Below are positions 8,116 to 18,857 of a stretch of 64,000 bases of DNA, piece after piece. Position 1 is the stretch's first letter. Each line of letters begins with the position of its first letter. This DNA is from Streptomyces nojiriensis. Its GTDB lineage: Bacteria; Actinomycetota; Actinomycetes; Streptomycetales; Streptomycetaceae. The translations under genes were made by a program, and so were the position numbers. The stretch is taken from NCBI RefSeq assembly GCF_017639205.1, contig NZ_CP071139.1, forward strand, positions 6,757,501 to 6,821,500, written 5' to 3'. The notes under the pieces are model-generated. The model was not told the DNA's origin. It saw only the letters and a program-made list of their open reading frames with translations, and did not search any database.

Positions 8116-11100
8116 ATGGAGCCCGGGACGATCGGGATCCGGCTGGCCTCGGCGGCCATGGCGCCCCTCGTCAGGAGGCTGTTCGTCACCGAGGGCGGCG
8201 GGGCCGGCCTCGTCGACCGACCGATCCGCATCTCGGGCCACGTGTCCTTCACGGGCGAGAAACGCTCGCTCACGGAAGCAGACCTCCAGACGCTGGCCGC
8301 CAAGCTGGTGGCACAGGCCCTGCGCACCGGCGAGCGCCCGATCGCCGCGGACGAGCAGCAGGCGGTCACCGACGCCCTCGCGCAGACCCTGCGGGGCCTC
8401 GGCGAGCTGACGATGACCGACCTGGACGCCGTACGCCTCGGCTCCGCGGCGTTCGCCCGGGAACTGCGCGCCGTCGGCGGCCGCCCCGAGCGGGAACTCA
8501 CCACCGACGCCACGTACTTCTACGAGCGGCTGGTCGACGCGGCCTGCCTGCACATCCTGCAGTTCTTCACGCAGCGCTCGACGTTCGTGGCCCACGCCCT
8601 GGTGGAGCAGACCCGCGGGATCGCCGAACTGACGGCCAAGGTCGACGAACTGATCCGCCGCGACCCGCTGCCGGGCGCCGAGGACGCCGCGTTCGAGCAG
8701 CTGTACCTCCCGTACGTGGAGAAGAAGCACGGCAAGCTGACCATCTACGGGATCGACCTCAGCAGCTCGCCCACGCGGTGGCCGCTGGACGCGGCGTACC
8801 TGAGCCTGGAGGCGACGCCGGTGACGTGGCGCCGGTGGCTGAACGAGCGCAGCCCGGCCGCCGCTCACCTGCCCGCCGATCAGGCCCTGGCGGGCGGCTC
8901 CCGCGTCCTGCTGCGCGGCGGCGCCCGCTCCGGACGGACCGCACTCCTGCAGTGGCTCGCCGCAGACCCCCGGCACGCCCTGCCCGCGGATCAGGCCCTG
9001 GCCGGCAGCCACCGCGTCCTCCTGCGCGGGGAAGCCGGTACCGGCAAGACCACCCTGGTGCAGTGGCTGGCCGTCACCGCCGCCTGCCGGAACCTCTCCC
9101 CGCAGATGGAGTACCTCTACGACCGCATCCCCTTCGTCCTGCCGCTGCGCACCCTGACCCGCCACGGCGAGCGGCTGCCCGCCCCCCGCGACTTCCTGAC
9201 CGCCGTGGGCTGTCCGCTCGGGTCCTCCCAGCCCGACGGCTGGGCCCACCGCGTCCTCATGGCGGGTCGCGGTCTCGTCCTCGTCGACGGCATCGACGAG
9301 ATCCCCGACGCGGAACGGGAGCGCACCCGCGGCTGGCTGCGGGATCTGATGGACACCTACGACGGCGACAACCGGTGGCTCGTGACCTCGCGCCCCTCCG
9401 CCGTGGGGGCGCAGTGGCTCGCGGAGGAGGACTTCACCGAACTGACGCTGTCCACCATGACTCCTTCGGACATCGCCACCTTCATCCAGCGGTGGTACGC
9501 CGCGGCGCGCGACGGCGGCGAGGAGGACGCGGACCTCCGTACGTACGAGTCCCAGCTGCTCGATGCGGTGCGGACCAGACCGGACCTCGGCCGCCTGGCC
9601 ACCACCCCCCTGATGTGCGGACTGCTCTGCGCCCTGCACAGGGACCGGCGCGGCTACCTCCCGCACGGTCGCAAGGACCTCTACGAGGCGGCGCTCTCCA
9701 TGCTGCTGGGCCGCCGCGACCGGGAGCGGGACCTGAAGGGCCCGGATCTGCCGGAGGAGCCCCAACTCGACCTGTTGCAAAGGATCGCGTACTGGCTCGC
9801 CAAGAACGGCCGGACCGCTGTGGACCGTTCCCGTGCCGAGGACGTCGTCGCCAGGGCGCTGCCCTCGGTCCCGGAGGCGGCCGCCCTGGGCGGAGCTCCC
9901 GAGGTCTTCGCGTACCTCCTCCGGCGCAGCGGACTCCTGCGGCAACCGGCGCCCGGCACGGTGGACTTCATCCACCGCACCTTCCAGGACTTCCTCGCCG
10001 CGCGGGCCGCGGCGGAGGAGGGCGACTTCGGCATGCTCATCTCCCACGCCGACGACGACCAGTGGGAGGACGTCATCCGGATGGCGGTCGCCCTCGCCCG
10101 TCCCGCCGAGCGCGTCACACTGCTGCGCGACCTCCTCGAGCGGGGAGACGCCTCCACCGACAAGCGCGCCCGGGCCCGGCTCCACCTGCTCGCCGCCGCC
10201 TGTCTGGAGGACACCAGCAGCATCGACCCCGGCACCCGCGCGGCCGTGGAGGAACGCACCGCCGCCCTCGTCCCGCCTTCGGACTGGACCCAGGCATGCG
10301 CCCTCGCGGAGGTCGGCCGGCTGGTGCTTGGCCTTCTACCGGGTCCCGAGGGGCTCGACCACGAGAGCGCGTACCAGGTGGTGGTCGCGGCCTCGCACGT
10401 GAAATCGGACGCCGCGATGCCCTTCCTCGCGCGGTTCGCCACGCACCCCCGGCTCCGGGTCCGTTCAGCGCTCCTGTCGGCCTGGTCGCGCTTCGAATGC
10501 GGGACCTATGCCGAGGAGGTGATCGCACACCTGGATCCGACCGGTCTCCTCTACATCGTCAGCTCCGATGCCCAACTGCGCGAGCTGGCCCGGCTGGACT
10601 CCCCGCCGCACCGCTTGGACGTCAGGCACCGTGTGTCCCTCGACGCACTGTCCCACTACGTGCGGCGGCACGGTCTGACGGACCTCGCGATCACGCACGA
10701 CCGGGTGTCGGATCTGGACTTCCTGCGAGGACAGTCCGCCCTGGAGTCCGTCGAGATCAAAGGCTGCCCGGAGCTGACGGACATCTCCGGGCTCGGCGGC
10801 CTGCCGGTCAGGAGACTGGACATCGAGAGTGCCGGGCCGGACCTCGACCTGAGTCCGGTGGCACAGCTCGGGCAACTGACATCCTTCAGCATCCACGGGG
10901 AAAACAGCACGAGCTGGTCCGCACAGGTCCTGCCCGCCCGTGCCCCCCTGCGCGAGCTGGTCGTGTGCTGCGAGATGAATTCCCCCCACGGGCTCGAAGG
11001 CCTCGGCGGGTTCCCCGGGCTGACGACTCTCGTACTCACAGGGGCGTCCACTCCTGCCTCGGCAGCCGACTGGCAGGAGGTCCGAGCACTGAACGCCCTC

Positions 11101-11406
11101 GCCCACCTCAAGGTGTCCACCAGCTCGTTCGCGACCCTTCCGGCGGACGCGAGGCTGACCTGCGTCACCGGTCTGACCCTTCTCGGAGATGAGGAGGAGG
11201 CCATGCAGTCGGCGATCCACCGACTGCCCGTAGCGTTTCCCCGGCTGCAGAAGCTGATCCTCTTCGACATGACCTCGAAGCGCGATCTCGACATCGCGCC
11301 GCTCGCGGAACTGCCCGAACTCCAGGCGGTCCGCATCTTCGCCGGTACCGGCACCCTCAGCGGCGCCGAGCTGCTGCCGCCGTCGGTGTGGCTGCGATAC
11401 GACTGA
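8116..11406 (+). CDS. NACHT-domain NTPase with N-terminal helical effector domain and C-terminal LRRs (bNACHT-like)
   Basis: A 1096-residue STAND NTPase. Residues 1-240 are a helical domain (IRISGHVSF, ELTTDATYFYERLV) resembling the NACHT N-terminal helical (NNH) domains. The NACHT module begins near 289: Walker A GEAGTGKTT at 305-313 (K311), Walker B LVLVDGIDE at 387-395, sensor TSRPSAV near 431, then the winged-helix/superhelical part with FIHRTFQDFLAARAA near 619. Residues about 850-1096 are leucine-rich repeats (LESVEIKGCPELTDISGL and similar). Bacterial proteins of this layout have been shown to protect against phage. A 111-bp tandem duplication places a second, decayed P-loop (GGARSGRTA, R274 instead of K) directly before the real one. 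The start is the ATG after GGGGGG; an ATG 51 bases upstream lacks that site. It stands alone, with no obvious defence neighbours. Confidence 0.85.
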   Translation: MEPGTIGIRLASAAMAPLVRRLFVTEGGGAGLVDRPIRISGHVSFTGEKRSLTEADLQTLAAKLVAQALRTGERPIAADEQQAVTDALAQTLRGLGELTMTDLDAVRLGSAAFARELRAVGGRPERELTTDATYFYERLVDAACLHILQFFTQRSTFVAHALVEQTRGIAELTAKVDELIRRDPLPGAEDAAFEQLYLPYVEKKHGKLTIYGIDLSSSPTRWPLDAAYLSLEATPVTWRRWLNERSPAAAHLPADQALAGGSRVLLRGGARSGRTALLQWLAADPRHALPADQALAGSHRVLLRGEAGTGKTTLVQWLAVTAACRNLSPQMEYLYDRIPFVLPLRTLTRHGERLPAPRDFLTAVGCPLGSSQPDGWAHRVLMAGRGLVLVDGIDEIPDAERERTRGWLRDLMDTYDGDNRWLVTSRPSAVGAQWLAEEDFTELTLSTMTPSDIATFIQRWYAAARDGGEEDADLRTYESQLLDAVRTRPDLGRLATTPLMCGLLCALHRDRRGYLPHGRKDLYEAALSMLLGRRDRERDLKGPDLPEEPQLDLLQRIAYWLAKNGRTAVDRSRAEDVVARALPSVPEAAALGGAPEVFAYLLRRSGLLRQPAPGTVDFIHRTFQDFLAARAAAEEGDFGMLISHADDDQWEDVIRMAVALARPAERVTLLRDLLERGDASTDKRARARLHLLAAACLEDTSSIDPGTRAAVEERTAALVPPSDWTQACALAEVGRLVLGLLPGPEGLDHESAYQVVVAASHVKSDAAMPFLARFATHPRLRVRSALLSAWSRFECGTYAEEVIAHLDPTGLLYIVSSDAQLRELARLDSPPHRLDVRHRVSLDALSHYVRRHGLTDLAITHDRVSDLDFLRGQSALESVEIKGCPELTDISGLGGLPVRRLDIESAGPDLDLSPVAQLGQLTSFSIHGENSTSWSAQVLPARAPLRELVVCCEMNSPHGLEGLGGFPGLTTLVLTGASTPASAADWQEVRALNALAHLKVSTSSFATLPADARLTCVTGLTLLGDEEEAMQSAIHRLPVAFPRLQKLILFDMTSKRDLDIAPLAELPELQAVRIFAGTGTLSGAELLPPSVWLRYD
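8869..9090 (+). repeat. 111-bp in-frame tandem duplication of the NACHT P-loop region
   Basis: Two adjacent 111-bp units (8869-8979 and 8980-9090) encode LPADQALAG..RVLLRG..... twice. Over 32 aligned residues 24 are identical. The second unit keeps Walker A GEAGTGKTT; the first has GGARSGRTA with arginine for the essential lysine. Third-position changes throughout show the duplication is not very recent. Confidence 0.9.
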
Positions 11407-11408
11407 CC

Positions 11409-11433
11409 GGGCGGCGCCCGCCGGGCGCCGCCC
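11409..11433. terminator. Bidirectional hairpin between convergent NACHT and meaB genes
   Basis: Arms GGGCGGCGCCC (11409-11419) and GGGCGCCGCCC (11423-11433) are perfect inverted repeats with a 3-base loop. The hairpin sits 3 bases after the NACHT stop and 6 bases from the meaB stop, well placed to terminate both. Confidence 0.75.
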
Positions 11434-11438
11434 CGCCG

Positions 11439-12428
11439 TCAGATCCCCGGGTTCCCGAAGGCCGCCAGGATGCGGTCCGCCGCGGAGGTCGGGGTGACGG
11501 AGCCCGCCCGGACCGAGGCCTCCAGCTCCGGTGCGAGCTCCCGCACGACGGGATCCGCCCGCAGGCGTTCCAGCAGTGCGTCGCGGACCATCGACCAGGT
11601 CCACTCCACCTGCTGCGCCGCCCGCTTCGCCGCCAGCCGCCCCCCCGCGTCCAGCAGGGTCCGGTGCTGCTCCAGCCGGCTCCACACCTCGTCCAGCCCG
11701 GTCGACTCCCGCGCGCTGCACGTCAGGACCGGCGGCGTCCAGGCCGCGTCCACCGGGTGCATCAGCCGCAGCGCGCCCGACAGTTCCCGCGCCGCGGCCT
11801 TCGCGTCCCGCTCGTGCGGGCCGTCCGCCTTGTTCACCGCCAGGACGTCCGCCAGCTCCAGGACACCCTTCTTGATGCCCTGCAGCTGGTCGCCCGTACG
11901 GGCCAGGGACAGGAGGAGGAAGGAGTCGACCATCCCCGCCACCGTGGTCTCCGACTGGCCCACGCCGACCGTCTCGACGAGGACCACGTCGTAGCCCGCC
12001 GCCTCCATCACGATCATCGACTCGCGGGTGGCCTTGGCGACCCCGCCCAGCGTGCCCGCCGACGGGGACGGGCGGACGAACGCCGCCGGATCCACCGACA
12101 GCCGCTCCATCCGGGTCTTGTCACCCAGGATGGAGCCGCCCGTGCGCGTCGACGAGGGGTCCACCGCGAGCACCGCCACCCGGTGGCCCAGCCCCGTCAG
12201 CATCGTGCCGAACGCGTCGATGAAGGTGGACTTGCCCACCCCCGGCACACCGCTGATGCCGATCCGGCGGGCCCGGCCCGCGTGCGGCAGCAGCTCCGTC
12301 AACAGGCCCTGCGCCAGCACCCGGTGAGCCGGCAGGGTGGACTCGACGAGGGTGATCGCACGCGCGACGAACGCGCGCTTCCCGTCGAGCACCCCCTTCG
12401 CGTAGGCCTCGATGTCGATCTTCGGCAC
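11439..12428 (-). CDS. meaB: Methylmalonyl-CoA mutase-associated GTPase MeaB
   Basis: A 329-residue G3E-family GTPase. P-loop GVPGVGKS at about 60-67, then VDPSSTRTGGSILGDKTRM (switch region typical of MeaB/ArgK), ETVGVGQSE near 153, and base-specificity NKAD near 200. MeaB proteins gate cofactor B12 delivery to methylmalonyl-CoA mutase and protect it from inactivation in the cytoplasm. It lies 10 bases after the mutB stop on the same strand, completing a mutA-mutB-meaB operon. Length and motifs are normal. Confidence 0.95.
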   Translation of the reverse strand: MPKIDIEAYAKGVLDGKRAFVARAITLVESTLPAHRVLAQGLLTELLPHAGRARRIGISGVPGVGKSTFIDAFGTMLTGLGHRVAVLAVDPSSTRTGGSILGDKTRMERLSVDPAAFVRPSPSAGTLGGVAKATRESMIVMEAAGYDVVLVETVGVGQSETTVAGMVDSFLLLSLARTGDQLQGIKKGVLELADVLAVNKADGPHERDAKAAARELSGALRLMHPVDAAWTPPVLTCSARESTGLDEVWSRLEQHRTLLDAGGRLAAKRAAQQVEWTWSMVRDALLERLRADPVVRELAPELEASVRAGSVTPTSAADRILAAFGNPGI

Positions 12429-12438
12429 CGGCGGCCGC

Positions 12439-14621
<2,183 letters not shown>

Positions 14622-14625
<4 letters not shown>

Positions 14626-16487
14626 GCGGGCACTCCCATCCGGTCGAGTACGGAGGACAGCACGGCGACGGCGTCACAGCCGGCGAAGACGTACTCGTCC
14701 ACGGAAGCCTCAGCGGTGCCCGGCTTGCCGGCGAGGAAGACGGTCGTGGCGCCCGCCGCGCGCAGCGCCTCGGACACCGCCGCGGCCTGCTCCTCGTACA
14801 GCGCGTCGCTGGAGCAGAGCACGGCCATGCCGTCGGCGCCGCTCGCGGCGTAGGCCTCGGCGGCCGTCGCCGGATCCACCGACACCGGATCGTGCACCGG
14901 TTCGATGCCGCCCGCCTGGAACAGGTTCGAGGCGAAGGTGGCGCGCGCCGTGTGCGCGGCCGCGGGGCCCAGTGCGGCGAGGAAGATCCTCGGCCGGGCG
15001 CCCGTCGCCGCCAGGTGCGCGTCGCTGCGGGCGCGCAGGGCCTCGTACGCCTCGTCGCGCCGTACGCGCGGCAGCCCGCCCGTGGGGGCCGCGGGCGCGG
15101 GCTCGCGGACGACCGGCTTCTCCGAGAGCAGCGGGAACTCGCTGACGCCGGTGATCGGCTCGCGGCGCCTGGCCAGCTTCTTGGAGCGCGCGGCCCAGGT
15201 GGCGGCGAGCCGCTCGGCGACCAGCCCGGAGCGCAGGGCGGCGGCCTGGCCGCCGGCCTTCTCCACGGTCTGGAAGAACTCCCAGGCGGCGTGGGCGAGT
15301 TCGTCGGTGAGGCGCTCCACGTAGTACGAGCCGCCGGCCGGGTCGATCACCCGGGCCAGGTGCGACTCCTCCAGCAGGATGGTGGAGGTGTTGCGGGAGA
15401 TCCGGCGCGCGAAGGCGTCCGGCAGGCCGAGCTCGTTGTCGAAGGGGAGCACGGTCACGGCGTCCGCGCCGCCCACACCCGCGGCCATGCAGGCCACGGT
15501 GGTGCGCAGCATGTTCACCCAGGGGTCGCGGCGGGTCATCATCACCGGCGAGGTCACCGCGTGCTGGAGCTGGGCACCCGCCTCCGGGGCCCCCGAGGCC
15601 TCGGCGATACGGGCCCACAGCCGGCGCGCGGCGCGCAGCTTGGCGATGGTCAGGAACTGGTCCGCGGTGGCGGCGTAGCGGAACTCCAGCTGTCCGAGCG
15701 CCGCTTCGGTGCTCAGCCCGGCCTCGGTGAGGGCGCGCAGGTAGGCGACACCGGTGGCCAGGGACAGGCCCAGCTCCTCGGCGGCGCTGCCGCCGGCCTC
15801 GTGGTACGGCAGCGCGTCCACGGTCAGGGCGCGCACCCCGGGCCAGCCGGCGGCGGCCTCCCGGGCCAGCAGGGCGGCGTCGGCCACGTCCAGGGCCTCA
15901 CCCGTGCGGGCCTCGTGGCCCAGGGGGTCGGCGCCCAGCGAGGCCCGAGCGGCCTCGGGGGCCACCGCGCTCTCGGTGAACAGACGCAGCAACGCGCGCG
16001 CGGCCTCGGCGTATTGGGCTCCGGCGTCCAGGGTGACGGGGGCGAGGTCCAGGTAGACCCCGTCCAGCGCCCGGGCGAGGCCCTCGACGGGGAGACCGCC
16101 CCGGCCCACGGTGAGCCAGAGGGAGGTGACCCCGTTCTCCAGATCGGCCAGGGCCGCCTCGTTCACGCGTACCGGATCGGTGCCCGCGAGGCGCTGGCGC
16201 ACGTCCCAGCCGTTCGCGGTGGTGCCTTCCGGCCTGCCCCCGCGGACGAACGGGGCGAAGCCGGGGAAACCGGTGTCGGGAGCCGCCCCGTCGGGCGGCG
16301 CGGTGTACAGCGGGCGCGTGGTGAGCCCGTCCTCGATTGGGGTGGACAACGCGTCTTCTGCGGCCTCGCCGGAGACTTCCTTGCCCGACTTGCGCAGTAC
16401 GCCTTCTACAAGGCGCTGCCACTGCTCATGCGTCGCGTCAGGGAACTCGGCGGCCAGGGAGAGCCCGTCGTCAGGCAGGACCGTCAT
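14622..16487 (-). CDS. mutA: Methylmalonyl-CoA mutase small (beta) subunit
   Basis: A 621-residue protein related to the large subunit but lacking the cobalamin-binding DxHxxG: the corresponding C-terminal region reads RPRIFLAALGPAAAHTARATF. The barrel region (RDPWVNMLRTTVACMAAGVGGAD, LARVIDPAGGSYYVERLTDELA) is preserved. It forms the non-catalytic partner of the heterodimer. No clear ribosome binding site precedes the ATG, and the first 17 bases overlap the end of the upstream ROK-regulator gene. Translation is therefore probably coupled to that regulator. Confidence 0.95.
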
Positions 16488-17721
16488 GGCTCGAATGTAG
16501 GGGAGCGCGCTCAGGTGGCACCATACCGATGGGTGTGATCTCGCCCTCTCGGGCCCTGCCGAAGGGGTCCTGGAACACCCGGCTGAGCAGCACGGTTGCC
16601 GCGGCCTCCGGAAGTACGGCGGGACCCGCGTGCGGCACCACGATCCGCTCGGGATCGTCGCAGACGTGCGAGAGCTCCATCGCGGCGACCCGGATCTCCT
16701 GCAGATATCCCTCGTCGAGGACGCTCGCCAGCTCGGTCACGACCATGACCGCCGGATTGAAGACATCCAACAGAAGAGCCGCCGCGCGGCCCACCGCGCG
16801 GGCGCGCTCGCGCAGCAGCCGGTCGGCGCGCGGATCGCCGGCGGCGGCCGCGTCCACCAGCAGGTTCACCGAAGGGTCCGGCACGATGCCCCGCCGCACG
16901 GCCTCGGCGCCGAGCGCGGTGTCGGACGCGGTCGCCTCCAGGCAGCCGGTACGCCCGCACGTGCACGGGACCTGCGAGCGCGGCACCGGCAGATGCGCCA
17001 CGTCCCCGGCCGCCGCGCCCGGACCCTGGTGCACGGTCCCCTCGATCCCGAAGGCGGCGTCGACGACCCGGCCGATGAACAGGTGCACCAGGCTCCGGCG
17101 GGCCTCGGGCCGGCCGAAGAGGATCTCGGCCCGCGCGACGGCCCGGGCGTGGTTGTCGACCCACACCGGCAGCCCGAGCGCGGCCGACAGCTCGGCGGCG
17201 AGCGGCTTGCGGCTCCAGCCCAGCGCGGGGTGCCGTACGACGGTCCCCTCGTCCGGGCCGATCCATCCGCCCAGGGCCGCGCCGACACCGAGGAGCGGCC
17301 GCCCGGAGTCGTACGCGTCGAGGAAGCGGCCGAGCTCGGAGGCGATCGCGGCGGACAGCCCGTCCGTCGGGAGCCCCTCGTGGGAGAAGGACCGCCGGGC
17401 GAGCAGCTGCCCCCGGAGGTCGACGAGGCTGAAGGTCGAATGCGGCACCCCGATGTGCAGCCCGGCGGCGACCGGCCCGCCGACGGCCCCGGTGTGCAGG
17501 TCCAGCGGGATCCGCGGGCGTCCCACCCCGCCGCCGGGCCCGGGCAGCTCGCGCAGCAGCCCGCCGCGGAGCAGCCCGGTGGTCTGCCGGGACACGGCGG
17601 CGGGACTCAGCCCGCACAGCGGGGCGATCGCGCTGCGCGCGACCGGGCCGTGGTCGAGCACCGTCCGCAGCACGGTGGCGGCATTGGCGGCGGCCCGGCT
17701 GTCACCGGCCATACGCGTCAC
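16471..17721 (-). CDS. ROK-family transcriptional regulator
   Basis: A 416-residue protein with an N-terminal winged helix-turn-helix (ARSAIAPLCGLSPAAVSRQT, about residues 26-45) and a C-terminal ROK sugar-kinase-like domain. The ROK zinc site C-x-C-G-x-x-G-C-x-E appears as CTCGRTGCLEA. The phosphate-binding glycine region is GVGAALGGWIGP. A GTG start is preferred because GGAG lies 5 bases upstream; the ATG three codons later has poorer spacing. Such proteins repress genes for sugar use or serve as global regulators. It overlaps mutA by 17 bases, an unusual arrangement linking a ROK repressor to methylmalonyl-CoA metabolism. Confidence 0.88.
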   Translation of the reverse strand: MTRMAGDSRAAANAATVLRTVLDHGPVARSAIAPLCGLSPAAVSRQTTGLLRGGLLRELPGPGGGVGRPRIPLDLHTGAVGGPVAAGLHIGVPHSTFSLVDLRGQLLARRSFSHEGLPTDGLSAAIASELGRFLDAYDSGRPLLGVGAALGGWIGPDEGTVVRHPALGWSRKPLAAELSAALGLPVWVDNHARAVARAEILFGRPEARRSLVHLFIGRVVDAAFGIEGTVHQGPGAAAGDVAHLPVPRSQVPCTCGRTGCLEATASDTALGAEAVRRGIVPDPSVNLLVDAAAAGDPRADRLLRERARAVGRAAALLLDVFNPAVMVVTELASVLDEGYLQEIRVAAMELSHVCDDPERIVVPHAGPAVLPEAAATVLLSRVFQDPFGRAREGEITPIGMVPPERAPLHSSHDGPA

Positions 17722-18355
17722 GCGGTCTCCTCGGGGGGTGGGGGGTGAGGGGGTGTTCTGGGGTGTGTCCCCCCGATCATGCCGGGTCCCCTGCGTGGGG
17801 CCCGGCGGGGCGACTCGGCTCCTGGGGCGTGCCCGCGAAGCCCGGCCGTCCCTTCCGGGGCCGGACGGGGCCGGGTGGCGCCGGGCTCCGGCCTGATCGG
17901 CGAGACGAGTGATGGGACGTCGGGGCGGAGCCGCGGTACGGGACGGGGCGGCGAGCGTGCGCGCCTGCCGGACCCCGCCGGCGGTCGAGGCCTCGGACAT
18001 GCCCCGGCGGGTGCGGGCCTGCGCCGGCGGTCGCCGAAGTCGGCGCGCCGCAGGCGCAGGACGCTCCACACGTCGCGGCCGCGGCCGAGGCCGCGGCCGA
18101 GGCCGAGCCGGCCCCGCCCGGCGGCCGGGACCTTCGGGCACGCGCCGGTCCAGGCCCCCTGGGCGGAGAGCGGGCGCGGATCCCGGCGAACGCGTGGCGG
18201 CCGCATTGCGGGGCCATGAAATCCGGCCACGCTTTTCGGCCGCCGGGGCGGGGCGGTGCGCGGGTCGAGGCGCGGGGGAAAACGCAGGTCGCAGGGGGTT
18301 TGCGGGGCAGGAAAGGGGACCGCCGAGGGGGGCGTTCGGCGGCCGCGGACGGGGG
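17722..18355. other. Intergenic stretch with no gene seen
   Basis: About 630 bases of very GC-rich sequence between the minus-strand ROK gene and the plus-strand sulfur operon. Open frames exist on both strands but encode only Arg/Pro/Ala/Gly-rich text without domain structure, as expected by chance at this base composition. It contains a short repeat (GCGGCCGAGGCC twice near 18075-18105). The ROK promoter must lie at its left end; I see no clear -10. Confidence 0.5.
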
Positions 18356-18384
18356 TTGACCCCGGCCGGGGCCGCTGACACGCT
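18356..18384 (+). promoter_or_regulatory. Candidate promoter of the sulfur-operon leader
   Basis: TTGACC (18356-18361) and CACGCT (18379-18384) are separated by 17 bases. The -35 is good and the -10 weak. The leader ATG at 18392 is only 7 bases after the -10, so the transcript probably begins at or next to the start codon and is leaderless. Confidence 0.45.
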
Positions 18385-18391
18385 CCGAGGC

Positions 18392-18493
18392 ATGTCCGCG
18401 AACGCACTCCTCGCCCCGCGGCTCCACACCACCGGCCTCTGTACCGAGCCGGGCGCGTGTCCGGGCCGCTGTCCGGCCCCCGGCCGCGCCTGA
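18392..18493 (+). CDS. Cysteine-containing leader peptide of the organosulfur operon
   Basis: A 33-residue open frame, MSANALLAPRLHTTGLC followed by TEPGACPGRCPAPGRA. It contains three Cys codons (residues 17, 23, 27) in 11 codons, all TGT, which is the disfavoured Cys codon in this GC-rich DNA. It lies behind a promoter that predicts a leaderless transcript and is followed by two perfect hairpins before the first structural gene of a sulfonate operon. Actinobacteria are known to carry short Cys-rich leader peptides before sulfur-assimilation operons, where ribosome stalling at Cys codons senses low cysteinyl-tRNA. The function here is inferred from that analogy; the reading frame, Cys content and hairpins are seen directly. 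Confidence 0.6.
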   Translation: MSANALLAPRLHTTGLCTEPGACPGRCPAPGRA

Positions 18494-18611
18494 CGCCGCC
18501 GAGCCGGCGCCCCGCCTGACCGGCCCACCCGGTCCCGGCCCGCGTCGGCGCCCCCTGTGGGGTCGCCTCGCAGGGTCCCTCCGGGCCACGCCCGCCCGAC
18601 CCCGCTCCCGT

Positions 18612-18646
18612 CCGGTGGTGCACCTCCAGGGGTGGTGCACCACCGG
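18612..18646 (+). promoter_or_regulatory. Perfect 13-bp hairpin in the sulfur-operon leader
   Basis: CCGGTGGTGCACC (18612-18624) and GGTGCACCACCGG (18634-18646) are perfect inverted repeats with a 9-base loop. Because the core GGTGCACC is itself palindromic, GGTGGTGCACC also occurs twice in direct orientation (18614 and 18631). It may be an RNA antiterminator or anti-antiterminator stem in a Cys attenuation system, or a double operator for a DNA-binding regulator. Confidence 0.5.
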
Positions 18647-18667
18647 GACGCCCCGTGCGAGGGCCGG

Positions 18668-18702
18668 GGCCGCCCGGGGGACCTCCGCGGCCCCGGGCGG
18701 CC
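18668..18702 (+). terminator. Perfect 12-bp GC hairpin, candidate attenuator terminator
   Basis: GGCCGCCCGGGG (18668-18679) and CCCCGGGCGGCC (18691-18702) pair perfectly over an 11-base loop. All pairs are G-C. It lies between the leader peptide and the dioxygenase gene, where an attenuator terminator would be expected. No T-run follows. Confidence 0.5.
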
Positions 18703-18806
18703 GGCTCCGCACCACCTCGCACCCGCACCACAGTGCACCCGTACGCGTCACCGCACCCGCACCCGCACCGCTCGGCGCAGCGCAGCGCCCGGCGCACCCG
18801 CAACGC

Positions 18807-18828
18807 TATTTCTTCCGCTGCGGAAATA
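18807..18828. promoter_or_regulatory. A/T-rich dyad 30 bases before the dioxygenase start
   Basis: TATTTC (18807-18812) and GAAATA (18823-18828) flank an inner TTCCGC-T-GCGGAA dyad (18813-18825). Such an A/T-rich symmetric element is conspicuous in this GC-rich leader. It may be an operator or a regulatory RNA element. Confidence 0.35.
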
Positions 18829-18857
18829 ACCCCCGCGGCCCACACCAGGGAGTCCTC

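Noticed and set aside
7867..10185. 772-codon minus-strand frame opposite the NACHT gene and asparaginase end
   Set aside because: Gly/Val/Gln-rich antisense text across two convincing plus-strand genes.
17777..18751. Open frames in both directions in the region before the sulfur operon
   Set aside because: Arg/Pro/Gly-rich with no domain pattern and no ribosome site; only the 33-codon Cys leader is supported.
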